Assembly (NCBI GenBank): GCA_964036045.1 | Contig: OZ038384.1 | Span: 28,005,771-28,069,770 of the forward strand | Length of the DNA stretch: 64,000 nt | Direction of reading: 5' to 3' | Origin: Eutreptiella sp. 'Long Island Sound 2002' | Taxonomy: Eukaryota; Euglenozoa; Euglenophyceae; Eutreptiales; Eutreptiaceae | Part shown: positions 44,175 to 55,849 of the stretch, one piece after another | Numbering within the stretch: the first letter of the stretch is position 1 | Layout: each line of letters starts with the position of its first letter | Notes under the pieces: model-generated | Seen by the model: the letters and a program-made list of their open reading frames with translations, nothing else | Told to the model about the DNA's origin: nothing | The model's database searches: none | Made by a program: the position numbers and the translations under genes

Positions 44175-46610
44175 TCAGTGTCGTGCTGTGAACAGTGCCG
44201 TGCAGTGCTCTGCGGGGGGGAGGGGGGGAGGGGGTTGGGGGCCGGCTGTGGCGTCAGCCCCGTACGGGTGGGGGCTGACGGCCATCCATCGGCATTGGGA
44301 GGGGAGGCGGGGGAGCCACGCGGCCCATGCGTCGCGCCACAGCTCCCAGTCTGGGGCGGGGCTCAGGGCCCTGGCCCCCAGGGGTCGTCGGGTGGTGCCG
44401 GGGGGAGCCGCACTAGGTGGACCCCCGTAACGGCAGTGACCTCCTGTGTTCGCAGGAAGGTGTGTACCCCGTCCCGCACCGCGGGCGCCGGGAGGGGGGG
44501 GCGGGGTACGGTTGCTGCCCCATAGAGGTGGGTGGGGGTGATCCCCAGGACCCGTTCCAGGTCCCCGCGGGTCGCGACGACGAGGAGGAGCAGGGGGTGC
44601 CAGGGCGCTCTTGCCAGAGGACCTGCCCCCTGTGGTAGGCACTCCTGGTTCTGGAGAGGGGGGGGGGCAGGTCTGGGTGGGCCCAGCTGCGGGGCGCGTG
44701 TGTCGCCTGCGGGAGGGCGGGGCACCAGGTGGGCTCCCTGGGGAACGCCTGGCGTACGATGGCGTACGGGGGGGTCGGCCTGGTGCCGTTGTACACCGGG
44801 TTGGTCGGCCGGGGGCGGGCGGGCGCCTCTTCCGCGCCTGCCACGAACATCGTGATTTCGCCCACCTCCAGGTCCTCGTCCGGTGGGTGTAGAAGGTGGA
44901 GCGCCGGATCCAGCTCAGACACTCCCCCCGGGTATGTGGCCCGCGCCTGGTTCAGGTACGGGGCCGTGTCCCCGGGGTAGCGCGTCCTGAGGGCGAGCAG
45001 CAGGGCTGGGGCGCTGCTGCGGAGGGACATGGCAGACCCCGCTCCCGTCAGCGGCAGGGTGTCCCCCATGGACAGGGGCCGGCCCGACCGGTTGGACTCG
45101 CGCCACTCCATCCAGTGCCCGTAGAGGGCCGCCTCCGGGCTGATGAGCCCCGGCTGGATGGCGTTCACCATCCGGTGCATCGCCGGGAGTAGCGTAGGGG
45201 CCCCTGCTCCGTTCAGGGCGCGGACGGCCGGGACGGCGGTCTCGTTGAGGAAAGCCCTTGCACTGCCCATCAGGTCACGTCGTGCGGCAGTGTGCGCCTC
45301 ATGCGCCTCTGCCACCGCGTCCGCCACCAGGCCCCGGACGGTCGCCTCCTGCGCTTTGCGGCGGGCCCTGGCGTGTCCCGGCCCATCCCCCCGTCGGCGT
45401 TGCATGGTGCTGCGGGCTCTGCAAAGGGCGGCGGCGGTTGGGGGTCAGGGCGCGAACACGTGCGACAGGTGCGCAACGGATGTGGGGTCCTGCAGGTGCA
45501 CGTGGATCCACAGAAGGGCAGCGCCTGCGGGGCCCGCACGTTCGTGTGAGGGGGCGTGTGCCCCCTTGTTGCGCTGGTGCAAGACCTCCTCCTCCGTGCG
45601 CCTGCGCGGGCCTGCGGGAGGTTCGGGCCAGGGGCACGCGGCCACCTGGGCGCACCGCGCGCACCTGTTGGCGCCTGTCGACGCTGCGGAGGACACCGTG
45701 TCACATTCCCCGCAGCGTCGGCAGGTGTGTGGGAGGTGGGAGGGCGGCGACCAAGGGTCGAGATGGCGGAGCCAGAGGTCGTCCCACCTCTGTCGGAGGG
45801 GGTCCAGGATCTCCAGCAGGCGGGCGCGGACGCGGCGCCGGTAGTCCCTGCCGAGCGTCTTCCGCTGGACCTCCCGCCACGTGTCGTCGGGGAGAATCCC
45901 GTGGTCGTGGAAGGCGGCGATGAGGTCGTCCCACGCCGGGCGGGGGTGCCCCTGGGGGGGGGTTGCCATGTACACGTGGCGCCCGGTGAGGTGGGGCGCC
46001 AGCGTATCCCATTGGCACCTGTTTGCGGCGTCCCGGTGGAGGAGGGCCAGTAGGGTGCCGTCCGCGACTGCCTCCCATCCCACTCGCAGCCCTTCGCAGC
46101 CGTCCTGCTCCTGGCGCAGCGCGGCTGCAATGTCGGTGGGGAGCATGAGTAGCAAGGGCCCCTGGGTGTCGCCCAGCCGGGACAGGGCGTCGTTGTATAC
46201 CGGCCCCCCAGTTTTGAAGTGCGCCACGGTGAGCTTGGCGGCCCCGTCCTCTGGGGGGTGCCATCGGACGGTGGCCGTGGCGTGTCCCCATTTGCGTATC
46301 TCCGTAGCCCGGAGTACGTTGGCGGCGTGAAGGACGATGCGGGGGGGGACAGGTGTCCTGACGAGTGAGGACACGTCCCCAGTCCATCCTGTTTGGGGCC
46401 CGGGGCCGCTTGCTGCCATTCCCCCGTCGCCGCGTCCCACGGGTGGTCAAGTCCCGCCCCGCGGATCACGGTGGGTCTCGGCCGGGTGTCCGTCCCCCAT
46501 CCCTCGAGCGAGATGGCGGCGTATCGTTGCACAGGGGTCTCCGGAGCGCGCGTGGCGGCGCACCACCGGCTCCACTCTTGCGCCCACTCCTCACCCACTA
46601 TGCGTGCCTC
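44175..46610 (-). CDS. LINE-1 ORF3 or C-terminal extension of ORF2
   Basis: It begins in the same frame as ORF2, right after its TAG at 46611-46613 (the next residues are EARIVGEEWAQEWSRWCAA). It may therefore be a continuation of ORF2 lost to one point mutation. The main body (46440-45445) reads VLHAANVLRATEIRKWGHAT and PRPAWDDLIAAFHDHGILPD. It has a zinc-ribbon-like Cys cluster, CRRCGECDT with CARCAQVAAC, at about 45726-45628. A further piece (45405-44413) reads MHRMVNAIQPGLISPEAAL and YPGGVSELDPALHLLHPPDE, and the last part reads LVVATRGDLERVLGITPTHL. Frames shift at about 46440, 45440 and 44700. No family was recognised. Confidence 0.5.
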
Positions 46611-49600
46611 CTACGCGGTCATGGAGCCGCGCCCGATGATCCAAGGTGGGAAGAGGGCGTCTTGTAGGTGCTTCGAGAACCCCCCCGGCAGGTCCTGGTA
46701 CGGGTGGGGTCCCTCTTGTGGCGGGCACTCCAGAGTGCCATTCACGACACGGAGGGAGGCTACGAAGTCCTTGTCAGGGCGCGGGGGAGGGGGGGGGTGG
46801 TCGCCCTCTGCCGCGGTGAGCCATCGGTGCGCCCGGGCCGCTGCGCTTAGGGGCGCGCGGAGAAGTTGCTCCAGCCGGTGTTTGCGAAGCTCCCATGCGA
46901 AGTCCCCCAGCCGGAGCCTGTGGTGGAGGAAATCGTCCACACAGGTCCCTCCCGGCAGCTCGTAGCGGGCTATGGCGCGGAGCTGCGCCTCCGCGTCCTC
47001 GGGCACCAGCCCGGAGCAGAAGACTTCCGCCCATGTGGCGCCTGCGGAGCGCCACGAGGCCACCCACAGGGCTTTGTCCCCGGGTGGGAGGTGGCGGGCC
47101 GCCTCGTGTACCGCCTGGCGGTAGTGGGGCCAGAGGAGCCGTGACTGGGCGAACCCCACGTGCATGTGCACCGGGGTCTCCTCCGGGCCGCCGCATAGGA
47201 GGCACGGTTGTGGGAGGACGGCGACGCCGGAGAGCCGCTCCTTACGGACGCGGAGCCTGCGCTGCACCGGCTTGTGGCCGTCTCTGGCCCGCAGCGCCCG
47301 GCGGTTGGTGGCCGTCGCGGTGAGGTCCCGGGCGTGGACATACGCTGTGGCGTGGGCAGCGCCCAAAGGTGTGTGTACTCGGTGCGTCAGCGCATGGTCT
47401 GTCTGCGCCTGCTGCGCGACCTCACCGAGCGTCCGCATCGTGGGGGGCTGTAGATCGAGGCGGCCGTCACGGCCGGCGACAATGAGTTGGGCGTGGCCAG
47501 GGTCCGGGGGAGTCTTCTGCAGGACGGTGTCCTGGGACATTGCCCAGTCCGCCTTCTGCAGTAGGGCGTCACTCTGGTGTGAGGTGGCTCAGAAGTATCA
47601 GAACAGGTGCCCGACCTGTCGCCCTCGCGCGCACAGGCCGTCCCGGAGCCACCGTAGGGGCATCTGGTTGACCACCTTCCGCGCGCCCGCGGGGACCCCC
47701 GTAGTCCGCTCGCGATCCGCGTGTCGCAGGAGGTGGAGGATGACTTCGGCTTTCACCGTGTGGACCCATGGTCAGTGGGCGCCGTATTGTAGGGGGAGGG
47801 AGGTGGCCATCCCCTCCCCGTCAGGCACCGTGCCCGAGAAGGCCACCGCCCACGTGCGGGTGAGGTCGGCGGCGAGAGCGACGCTGGTGGCGTGTTTGCA
47901 GGGTCCGCCCCCTGACGCGTCGGAAGAGGTGTGGCCCCAGGCCTCCGGGATCCAGTAGTACCTGGTGGGGCTGAGCCACCCCGCCTTGAGGTCAGCGGAG
48001 TGCCACCGGACGTCGGGGTGGCTGGGGGTCAGTTGGTCCACGCTCAGCGCCCTGGTGTTGCCGGTGCTGATCGCCGGGTTGTCGTGCAGCCGGATTTCCG
48101 CTCCGGCAATCGTGCTTGCCCAGGACCGAAGTGCCGTCACATGTTCCTTGAGCCACGCAGGGCCTCCGCGCTGGTGCACCACCAGGTGTCCCGTGTCCTC
48201 CGGCTGGTCCTCCAGCGCGTGCACTGCTATGTTTGGGTCGTGCGGCGGCCCCGTAGCTACCAGCAGGGCGGTGCCACGGGGGAGTCCACGGGGCCTGGGC
48301 TGGCCTGCCCCCACCTGCACTATTACCCACTGGGCCTGGAGCTGCGCTTGCCCCGCCGCTTGGGTGCATTGGTCGTCCATGGTCACCAACCACAGCGGCG
48401 TCGGCGCGTGGGGCCGGGGGCGCAGGGGCTCGGGCCACGCCACATCCGCGTTAGGCTCCCGGTGGTCGCTTTCCGCGAGTACGTCGTGGAGGATGTACAT
48501 GAGGGCTGCCGGCGGGTGGTACGCCGCCCCCCGCGTGGGGGAGGATAGGTCGCCCCGGCGGCGGTAGCGCCCGACGTGGAGGTGCAGGCCGTCCGGGGTC
48601 ACCCGTGGGCCGGTGTGGGCGTTCTGCTTAGCCCTCGTGGGGTGGACGAGTCTCAGGCGGGGGTCCCGTGTGCCGGTGGTGTGGAAGAGGTGGACCAAGG
48701 CGTCGCGCCACCCGGGCCGGTTGGTGGGCTCCTGCTCGCGGTGGCAATAGTGGAGGTGTTCATCGGCGCATTGGTTGAGGCATTCCCGCACCGCCGTCGG
48801 CCAGGGGTCGTTGTTGTCGGGGAAGGGGTGGCATCGCCCGTGGTGTCCATGCCACGGCGTCGTGTGCGGCACCGTCAGGCGGCACGTGTCGCGGTGTCGC
48901 AGCTTGACGGTGCGCAGCGTGACGATGTTGCCCGGTGGGGACTGTAGTTTGACCTGGGCCGCCCTGGGGCACGCGATGGGGTTGTACGGCCCCACTCCCA
49001 CGGCGGCCAGGGCCCGGGCCAGCGGTGGACCCAGTCACCCCCCGCTAGAGTTGCAAACTCCGGGACGGGGTAGTGCACCTCGGGACATATTCCGTGCGCG
49101 CCGGCTATTTCCCAGAACATCTTGGTGACCTCTGCGCGCACGGAGGTTGAGCGGTGGTGGACGAGTGTACCCTACGAGGGCCACGGCTGCCTGCTGGCAC
49201 CGCGTTGGTACCCGTGTGAGCCCCAGGGTCCGGTCATCCTGCGGGCTGTCCCGCGAGGCGTCGAAGGCGTACCGAGCCCTGTCCTTCGCGACCTGGACCG
49301 TGATGTGGTCCAGGTGGCGCGCGGTGTCGGAGTCGTCGGCGATGAAAGGGGCGACGTACTGTGTCACCCCCCTGAGGACCGCTAGGATGACGTCCTGCAC
49401 CACTTTTGGTGGCGCGAGGATGTTGAGGCACCAGTGGTGCGCCGCCGCAAGGCGCAGCCGGTGCTTGCGCTGCAGGGAGAACTCCCCGTCCGGCTGCAGC
49501 TGGAGTCCCAGGTAGGGGACGGAGTCCGCCGCTGGTACCTAGTGCCGTGGGTTTTCCAGGTGGGGACAGAGGCGCAGCTGCAGGCCCGGGACCCCCTCCG

Positions 49601-52020
49601 TGGTGGCCATGGCGCACTTGTCGGGGTTGAGCTCCATGCCCATCATCTCCACGTACGCGGCCACTGCTTCCATGCCCTCGACGAAATGCTGCAGCGTGTG
49701 GGCCACTACCAGCAGGTCGTTGATGTAGGCCTGGATGAGGCCTTGCTCGGCCCCTCCCGGCGGGCGCAGGCGGTGCCCCTGCGCTTTGAGCAGGGGCTCC
49801 AGGAGGAGGGCGTACAGCAGGGGGCTCTCAGGGTTGCCCTGCCGGACGCCGCGCAGCATGTGGACGGGCTGCGTTAGCCCGTGTGCGCTGACGATGCGCA
49901 GCCTGGCGCACGTGTGGAGGAAGAGCACGAGGTCGATGACCTCTGGCGGCACGGAGTGGTGGCGCAGGATGAGGTGGAGGGCGCCGTGCGGGGCGGTGTT
50001 GAGGGCCTTGCGGGCGTCGAAGGAGAAAACGTAGTTGGGCCTTCCCCGCTGGAGCTGCCGCTGCCCCATGAACAGTGGGGGGCCTGTGTTGGAGCCAGGG
50101 AGGGCCCCTTGCTGCCAGTCGCTGACCACTCCGTGCCGTTTGAGCACTTCCGTGATGCGCTGGGTGAGGGGGCCCGTGAGCAGCTTCATGTCCAGCTGGC
50201 CCAGGGCTATGGGCCTGTAGTCGTCCAGTTTGGCGGAGCCCGGTACCTTGGGGCTGAGCCAGATTCGCGCGTCCCTCCAGTGCATCGGCGGCGGTAGGAG
50301 TGGACCAGGAGCCACTGGACGGGGGCCGGGAGGGCCTTGATAAAACGGGCCTCCACGTGGTTGGGACCTGGGGCCTTGCCATCGGCCTTGTCCAGGGCGG
50401 ACTGCAGGTCCTGCATGGAGTACTGCTGGACCTGTGTCCAGGCCCCGTCAGGGACCCGGGGGACATGGCGGCCGAGGACTGCCTGGAAGCCTGGGAGGTC
50501 CACCGGGCGTTTGTCATACAGTTCCCACCAGAAGGCGCAAACTGCGAACATCACGTCGTGGGCCTCCGTGAGGAGCGTTGGGGTGTTGGGGACCCGCACT
50601 TTCCAGAGGCCTGACGGGCCCGGGGCCTCTACCTCTATGGCTCCCCGCACGGCTTTCCATTGCTGCGCCAGAAGTCCTTGATGGCGCGCTTGCGGTCTGG
50701 CCCTGTGTGGTCGGGCGGAACCCGGGCGACGCACGCCGCAGCTCCTCCGCGAGCCGGAGCGCCGCCTCGGACCGGATGCCATGCCGTGCCGCGTCCGCCT
50801 GGTACGCCGCCGGCGCACACGCTGCAAGGGTGTCATAGCAGAGGACCGCCACCTCGAGCCGCTTTCCGCTCTCCGGGGGGTCCCCCTCCGCCGGGTCGGT
50901 CCCCGCTGGGGACGGCTGCCGGCGTCCCACCACACGCGCTAGGGCGTCATGCGCCGCGTGGAGGTGTTCGAACACCTTGTCCACCGCGGCCGCGGGCATG
51001 GACCCGTAGGCGTGCTGCTCTGCGGGACCCAGCCAGGGCGCCAGGGAGGGTTCATCCTGCGCGGCGGTGACCGCCGCCCACAGGCAGTGTTGGACAGGCG
51101 CGGCCTCGGCGTCGTACGGGAGGAGGCGGCCCTCCGTGTGGCTGTAGGGGCTGGGCATTGCCGCGCACCCCGCTGCGTTGAGGAGGCCCGGCAAGGCCAG
51201 GCAGACCGGGAGGTGGTCCGAGCCGATCACCTGGGGGTGTGCCATGCCGCGAGCCCAGACGCTTTCCCGCAGGGACCAGGGCAGGAGGGGCTCATTGACC
51301 AGGAAGGTGTCCACCCTGTGCCGGGACGGGTGGAGCGTGGGGGTCATGTCCTCCTCGCCACTTGCCGTGGCCCTCCGGAAACCGCAGGCCTCCCAGCCCG
51401 CGCGGAAGTGCTTCGTGGCCGGGTTGGAGGTGGCATCCATGTAGACGTTGGTGTCACCCGCGATGACCACCGCATGTCTCCCACCGAGGCTGCGTGCTGT
51501 GGCATACATTTGTATGTCGGCCCAGAACGCCGCCCGTCCCGCCCACGGGGAGCAGCCTGCTTGCAGCCCATGGACCTTGATGAGGGTGAGGCCTCCCCCG
51601 TCCGTGCGGACTTCCATGGGCGCGGCCTTCCTGGGGACGATTTCCGTGAAACTGAGCACCTCGTGCTCCGCCATGTGCTTGCTGCTGACCGCGGTGAGGA
51701 GGCCCCCCCCCTCTCGAGGTGGAAGTGGCTCCCGTCTCCGCCAGCCAGCTGCTGAAAAAGGGGGTGTACCCCTTGTCCCGGAGCGCCGCAGCCACGTGCA
51801 TCTCCTGCGCCCGGGTGGCGATGCCTGTTTCCTGGAGCATGATGGCAAAGCCCCCCTCCTGGGGTAGCATGCCGGTGATGAGGTGCTCCTTGTCGGTACA
51901 GGACGCCGGCCCCCGGCGCTGCCGGAGCGTGTCCCGGAGGGACCGGTCTGGCGGTACGAGGCCGTTGCGCAGGTTCCACGAGAGGAGCCATAGGGTGTCG
52001 TCCGCCGTGTCCTCCTGGAG
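46611..52020 (-). CDS. LINE-1 ORF2: endonuclease, RT, RNase H, zinc finger
   Basis: The N-terminal APE-type endonuclease has LLSWNLRNG (about 51980), LQETG (about 51820), AGDTNVY (about 51450), HRVDTFLV and SDHLPV (51221-51213). Its open frame starts right after TGA 52023-52021, with no ATG before 51870, so the initiation mode is unclear. RT shows ADGKAPGPNHVEARF, YRPIALGQLD, motif A FSFDARKALNTAPH, motif B GVRQGNPESPLL and motif C YINDLL (49727-49716). RNase H has SDASGGG (about 47920), AEVILHLLRHAD and SHQSDALLQKADWA. A zinc finger, CLLCGGPEETPVHMH, lies near 47215. Frame breaks occur at the homopolymer 51705-51715 and near 50700, 50300, 49180 and 49010. Stops are TAG 49539-49541, TGA 47772-47774, TGA 47598-47600 and TGA 47589-47591. 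Confidence 0.88.
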
Positions 52021-52024
52021 TCAG

Positions 52025-55000
52025 CTATCCCGTATCGTCCACCGGTGCAGCCAGGGCTCCCGGATGCGCCGGGGCCATGGGGCGCGGAGAGCCCGTTCCC
52101 AGCGGGGCCGACAGGGGGGCCAGGGGGGCCAGGGGGGCCAGGGGGGCCAGGGGGGCCAGCCCCGCGGGGATGGACACTTGTTGGGCCGCACCGCCGGTCC
52201 CCGGGGCCGCCCCGGGTGCCTCCTCATCGCCGCCTGCTTGGTCAGCCGCCTGGGGCGGGGGGCGCCGGGCGTACGGGGCGTGCCATGGGGACCTCCGTGC
52301 CCTCCCTTGCAAGATGTTGGAGGCCGCCTCCTTGTCGTCCACCGGGGCTGCAGCGTGCACCGCGTGCCACGCCAGGTGTTCCAGCATTGCCCCGCTTGTG
52401 CAGTACTTGTCTGCACACAGGGGGCATTTCGTTGGTTCCGTGGCCCCTCGCGCCGGGGGGCGCGGCACCGACTTCCGGATGGCGCCCTCCGTTGCTGGTT
52501 CGAAGGGCAGGTTGGCCAGTGGAACCGTGTGTGGCGCCAGCGCGCGGCCCGGGGCCGCCGCATCGAGGGCTCGTGTCGCCGGCGCGGGCCCGAGACTCCG
52601 GATGGCATCGCGCTGCGCGTCTGCTTGCAGCCACGTTTGCCAGTGCGTGGAGCCGATTGGGCGGTCGGGTTTGCCCCTCCGTTGCAGGTCGTGGAAGGCT
52701 TGTAGCCAGTGGTACACTGTGGTCGGGACCGCCAGCTGGAGCTCCAGGTCAGCGGGGTGCGCCGCTGCCGGCCACACCCCCGGCCTGGCCGCCCGGGCGT
52801 TGTCCTTCAGCCGGACCTGGAGCAGGAGGGCGTGGTGTTCGCCCTCTCGTAGCGCCTTGAGGATCATGCGGGTACAGTCTGCCATGCGGACCACGGCTTC
52901 GGGCCCCGGCAGGCGCTCGGGGTCGCAGACGACATTGTGCGCGTCCGCCGGGCTGAACATGCAGACCACCCACGGTGGGTTCTGCTGTTCCCGTTCGACC
53001 ACCGCCAGGGTAGCCGCCGGGCGGGCGTGCGTGATTGGCCCCGCGTGGAGGTCCGGGACGTCCGTGGCCCTCATGGCGTCTCCCTGCCACGCGGCCCATA
53101 GATGCTCCTCCTGGTCGGGGCTCCACACCAGTGCGGGGGGGTTGACCCATCCCGGTTCCTGCCTCTTGTTGGGGGCGCTGACGGTGTGTAGCAGGACTGC
53201 CAGCGGCCAGGGGTCGGCCGACATATAGTAGGCCTGGGTGGGCCCCTGCTGCCAGTCGACGTGGGGCAGGGGCGGGAATGCCCCTTGCCTGGCGGTGCTG
53301 TGCCAGACAGTCCAGCGGCCCCCAGCCAGGACGTGCGACCGGTACCCTCCGGCGTGGCCCTGCAGGATGGCCTGGTAGCCTGCCGTCTGCAGCACCAGTG
53401 CCTCCCCCTGCTGAGGCCCGGGAGGGGGTGTGCCGCCGCCCGCATCCCAGATGCAGGTGCGCCCGCGGAATGCGGCGTGCCTTGGGTGGGGTGCATCGCG
53501 CTGCGGCCCTTGTATGCTTCCGGCAATCTGCGCCGGGCCGTGGTGGTGGACGAAGCTCCCCCCGCCGTCCGCCAGCAGCGCCTCCGCGACGACGTATAGC
53601 TGTTCCGCCAAGAGGGGTGCTGTCGGCGCGTGCGTTGCGGTGGTTGGCAGGGCTGCATGTCGCGGCAGGGGACGTGGGGCAGCAGTTGCGCCGGCCACGC
53701 CGCCACGGGACCCATGGTGACGGCCGCGATCACGGAGGCCAGCGCCGTGCGGTCCGCTGGTCCGTACTGCCTGAGCTCCGTGGTATCTCGGGCGAGGTGC
53801 CTGCAGGCCGCCGTCCAGGCCAGCGCTCCGCAGTTTGTGACGTCCGGTTTGGCACCGTCCGTGCCGTCGCTTACCGTTTGCTGTACCGTGGTGGCGGTTT
53901 CAAGCGGGGGACCCTGCTGCAGTGCCTCCGGGCCCTGCCCCGGCGAGAGGGCAGGCAGGACTGGCTGCGGGAAGCCCTGCGCGCCTCGGCGCTCCGGATG
54001 CGTGTGGTACGGGTTTTGCTGGCGGTGCTCCGCGGCTCCCCGTGGTAGGAAGAGGAGTTGGTGTAGGTACCAGTGGCCTTGCGCGGCGGACGGGTTGCGG
54101 AGCGTTAGCCACTGTTCCACCACACCTCCCGGGTACGCGGCCTCGACGCGGCGCTGCAAACCCAGGCGGCCCAGGCGGTTGGACATGCCCGCGGGTGGGA
54201 TGTGGGTCTGCGGGTAAAGCACCCGCAGCGGCTCCAGCGCCAGGTCTAGCACCTCGTCGTTGAGCTGCTCTGTGAGAGCCGACGCCCTGTGCAGGGCGTG
54301 GCGGACCCCGGGTGTGGGGGCCGTGAGCTGTTCAAGCACCGGCCCCGGCGGGTACCGTGCACCCGGGTTCGTTAGTTACTCCCTGGTGTGGCTCAGTATG
54401 GCCCTCCATACGTCCCTCGTAAAGGCGTGTTGGGGGGCCAAAGAGGGGACCATCCGTGGGAGGCGGTGGCACGCCAGCGGCGATCGCATGGGCTGTGGGG
54501 CGGCCGCAGTTATCCACCTGCACGCCGTGCCGGGCACGATTGCCCCCCATTCCACGGTCCCCATGCCCTCGGCGTGGAGTAGCGGCTGGCCCTGGACCAG
54601 AGGGAAATAGGGGCTCGAGCGCCCGCCCCCTTCCCTCCACCGTACCCAGGCCGCCCCCGCCTGCAGGCTGCGGAGCAGGGCCACGCCGGGGACGAGCAGC
54701 TGCGGGAAAGCCCCCTTGACGGCTTGAGTGGCGTGGGCCAGGGTGCCCATGGGCAAGTACTATAACGGGAAGACCCAGGGGCCCGGCAGCGGTTGCGCCT
54801 CTCCTGCGTCCCATCGCCACTCGGAGTCTGGCAGGGCGGCCGGGACCGTGCTCGTCTGCAGGAAATGGCGTGCCCTCTTGTCGGGGTGCTGTTGAAGGGT
54901 TGCCGCGAGGCTGAGCCCTTCTGCCGCAAGTGGCACTGGGAGGCCGCCCCGGGGCCAGCGCCAGGGGTAATCCTGGTCGGCCGGCCAGGTGTGGAGGTCC

Positions 55001-55703
55001 CGGGCAATTTCCTCTGCAGTCCCTGTGGGGGCGTCCTCCGGTACCAGGTGCCACATGACGGCGAGCACCGCCCACGTGGAGAAGGGCCACGCCCGTGGGG
55101 GGGTGTGCACCTGGATGGTCCACTGTGGGCGCGCCTGCCGCACGCGGGATGCGTGGAGCACCCCTCGGACCATGTCCGCCGCCAGGACCAGCACCATTGC
55201 CGAGGGCTCCACAATTATCCCCTCTGCGGGTTCGCCGTGGCGGCCCCGGGGGTGCAAGGCCACTGCCGCCTGTCCCGCGTGGGTGACTCGGTCGACGGCC
55301 TACTGGATGCTCACGCTGCCGCGTGCGGTCTCATCCAGGAGCCAGCCCTGCGCCACCCCGTAGCATAGGGTAGTGCATGCGGCCGCGCGTCCCACCTTGG
55401 GCAGCGCCCCGTTATCGGAGCCGGGCTGAGGGTGCTGTTTGGGGCACCAGCCTTCGCCGGTGCAGTGGCCCTGTTTCCACGCGGGGCAGAGGGTGGGCAC
55501 GCTGCCCGCCGGCGGCGCAGGTTCCGCGGGCGCGCTTCCCGTGGAGGGCTCCGGTATTTCCGCCAGGTCAAAGTCCGTGTCCGCATCCCCTTGTGGGGGT
55601 CTCCTTCGCCGTCTCTGAGTCCCAGGGCCCCGATGACCTCGTGTGCTGCGTCCAGCAATGGAGATCGGGGGCGTGTTTCGCGTGGGGCCGCTGGTTGTGC
55701 CAT
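52025..55703 (-). CDS. LINE-1 ORF1 with CCCH and C2H2 zinc fingers
   Basis: The start is ATG at 55703 (MAQPAAPRETRPRSPLLDAA), with a second candidate ATG 60 bp upstream. After a frame change near 55600 comes DFDLAEIPEPSTGSAPAEPA and then a CX7CX5CX3H finger at 55488-55432 (CPAWKQGHCTGEGWCPKQH). The frame continues through TAG 55300-55302, TAG 54760-54762 and TAA 54376-54378, and shifts once near 53630. Near the C-terminus a C2H2 finger, CPLCADKYCTSGAMLEHLAW plus His, lies at 52426-52364. It is followed by a run of five Leu-Ala-Pro repeats encoded by a 9-bp minisatellite (52105-52160). The stop TAG is at 52025-52027, five bases before the ORF2 frame opens. About 1,200 codons is long for a LINE ORF1. 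The role is presumably RNA binding and RNP assembly. Confidence 0.75.
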
Positions 55704-55849
55704 TGTTGTGTCGCTGTGCCTAAGAGCAGGGGGTGGGGTGCGGATTTCTGGTGGCTGGTGCACGTGCTGTGGGCGCGGCGGGGCGCGGGTGGGGGGCCTC
55801 GTACGCCGGTTCCGCAGGCCGTCATTCGTGTGTGCATGTGGGCACTAGG

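Larger units (their letters stand above)
39253..55763 (-). mobile_element. LINE-1, ~16.5-kb non-LTR retrotransposon
   Basis: All coherent coding from 55.7 to 42.2 kb lies on the minus strand in the order ORF1, ORF2 (endonuclease, RT, RNase H, zinc finger), ORF3, ORF4. A GC-rich 3' UTR and a GGTTTGA-type tail at 39254-39276 follow. A truncated copy at 19906-22348 shares ORF4's end, the 3' UTR and the tail, which proves that this 3' end belongs to a mobile unit. A tandem monomer array adjoins the 5' side. Known LINEs are usually 4-8 kb, so the size and the two ORFs after RT are unusual. Nested or fused elements remain possible, but no second tail is seen inside. Confidence 0.8.
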
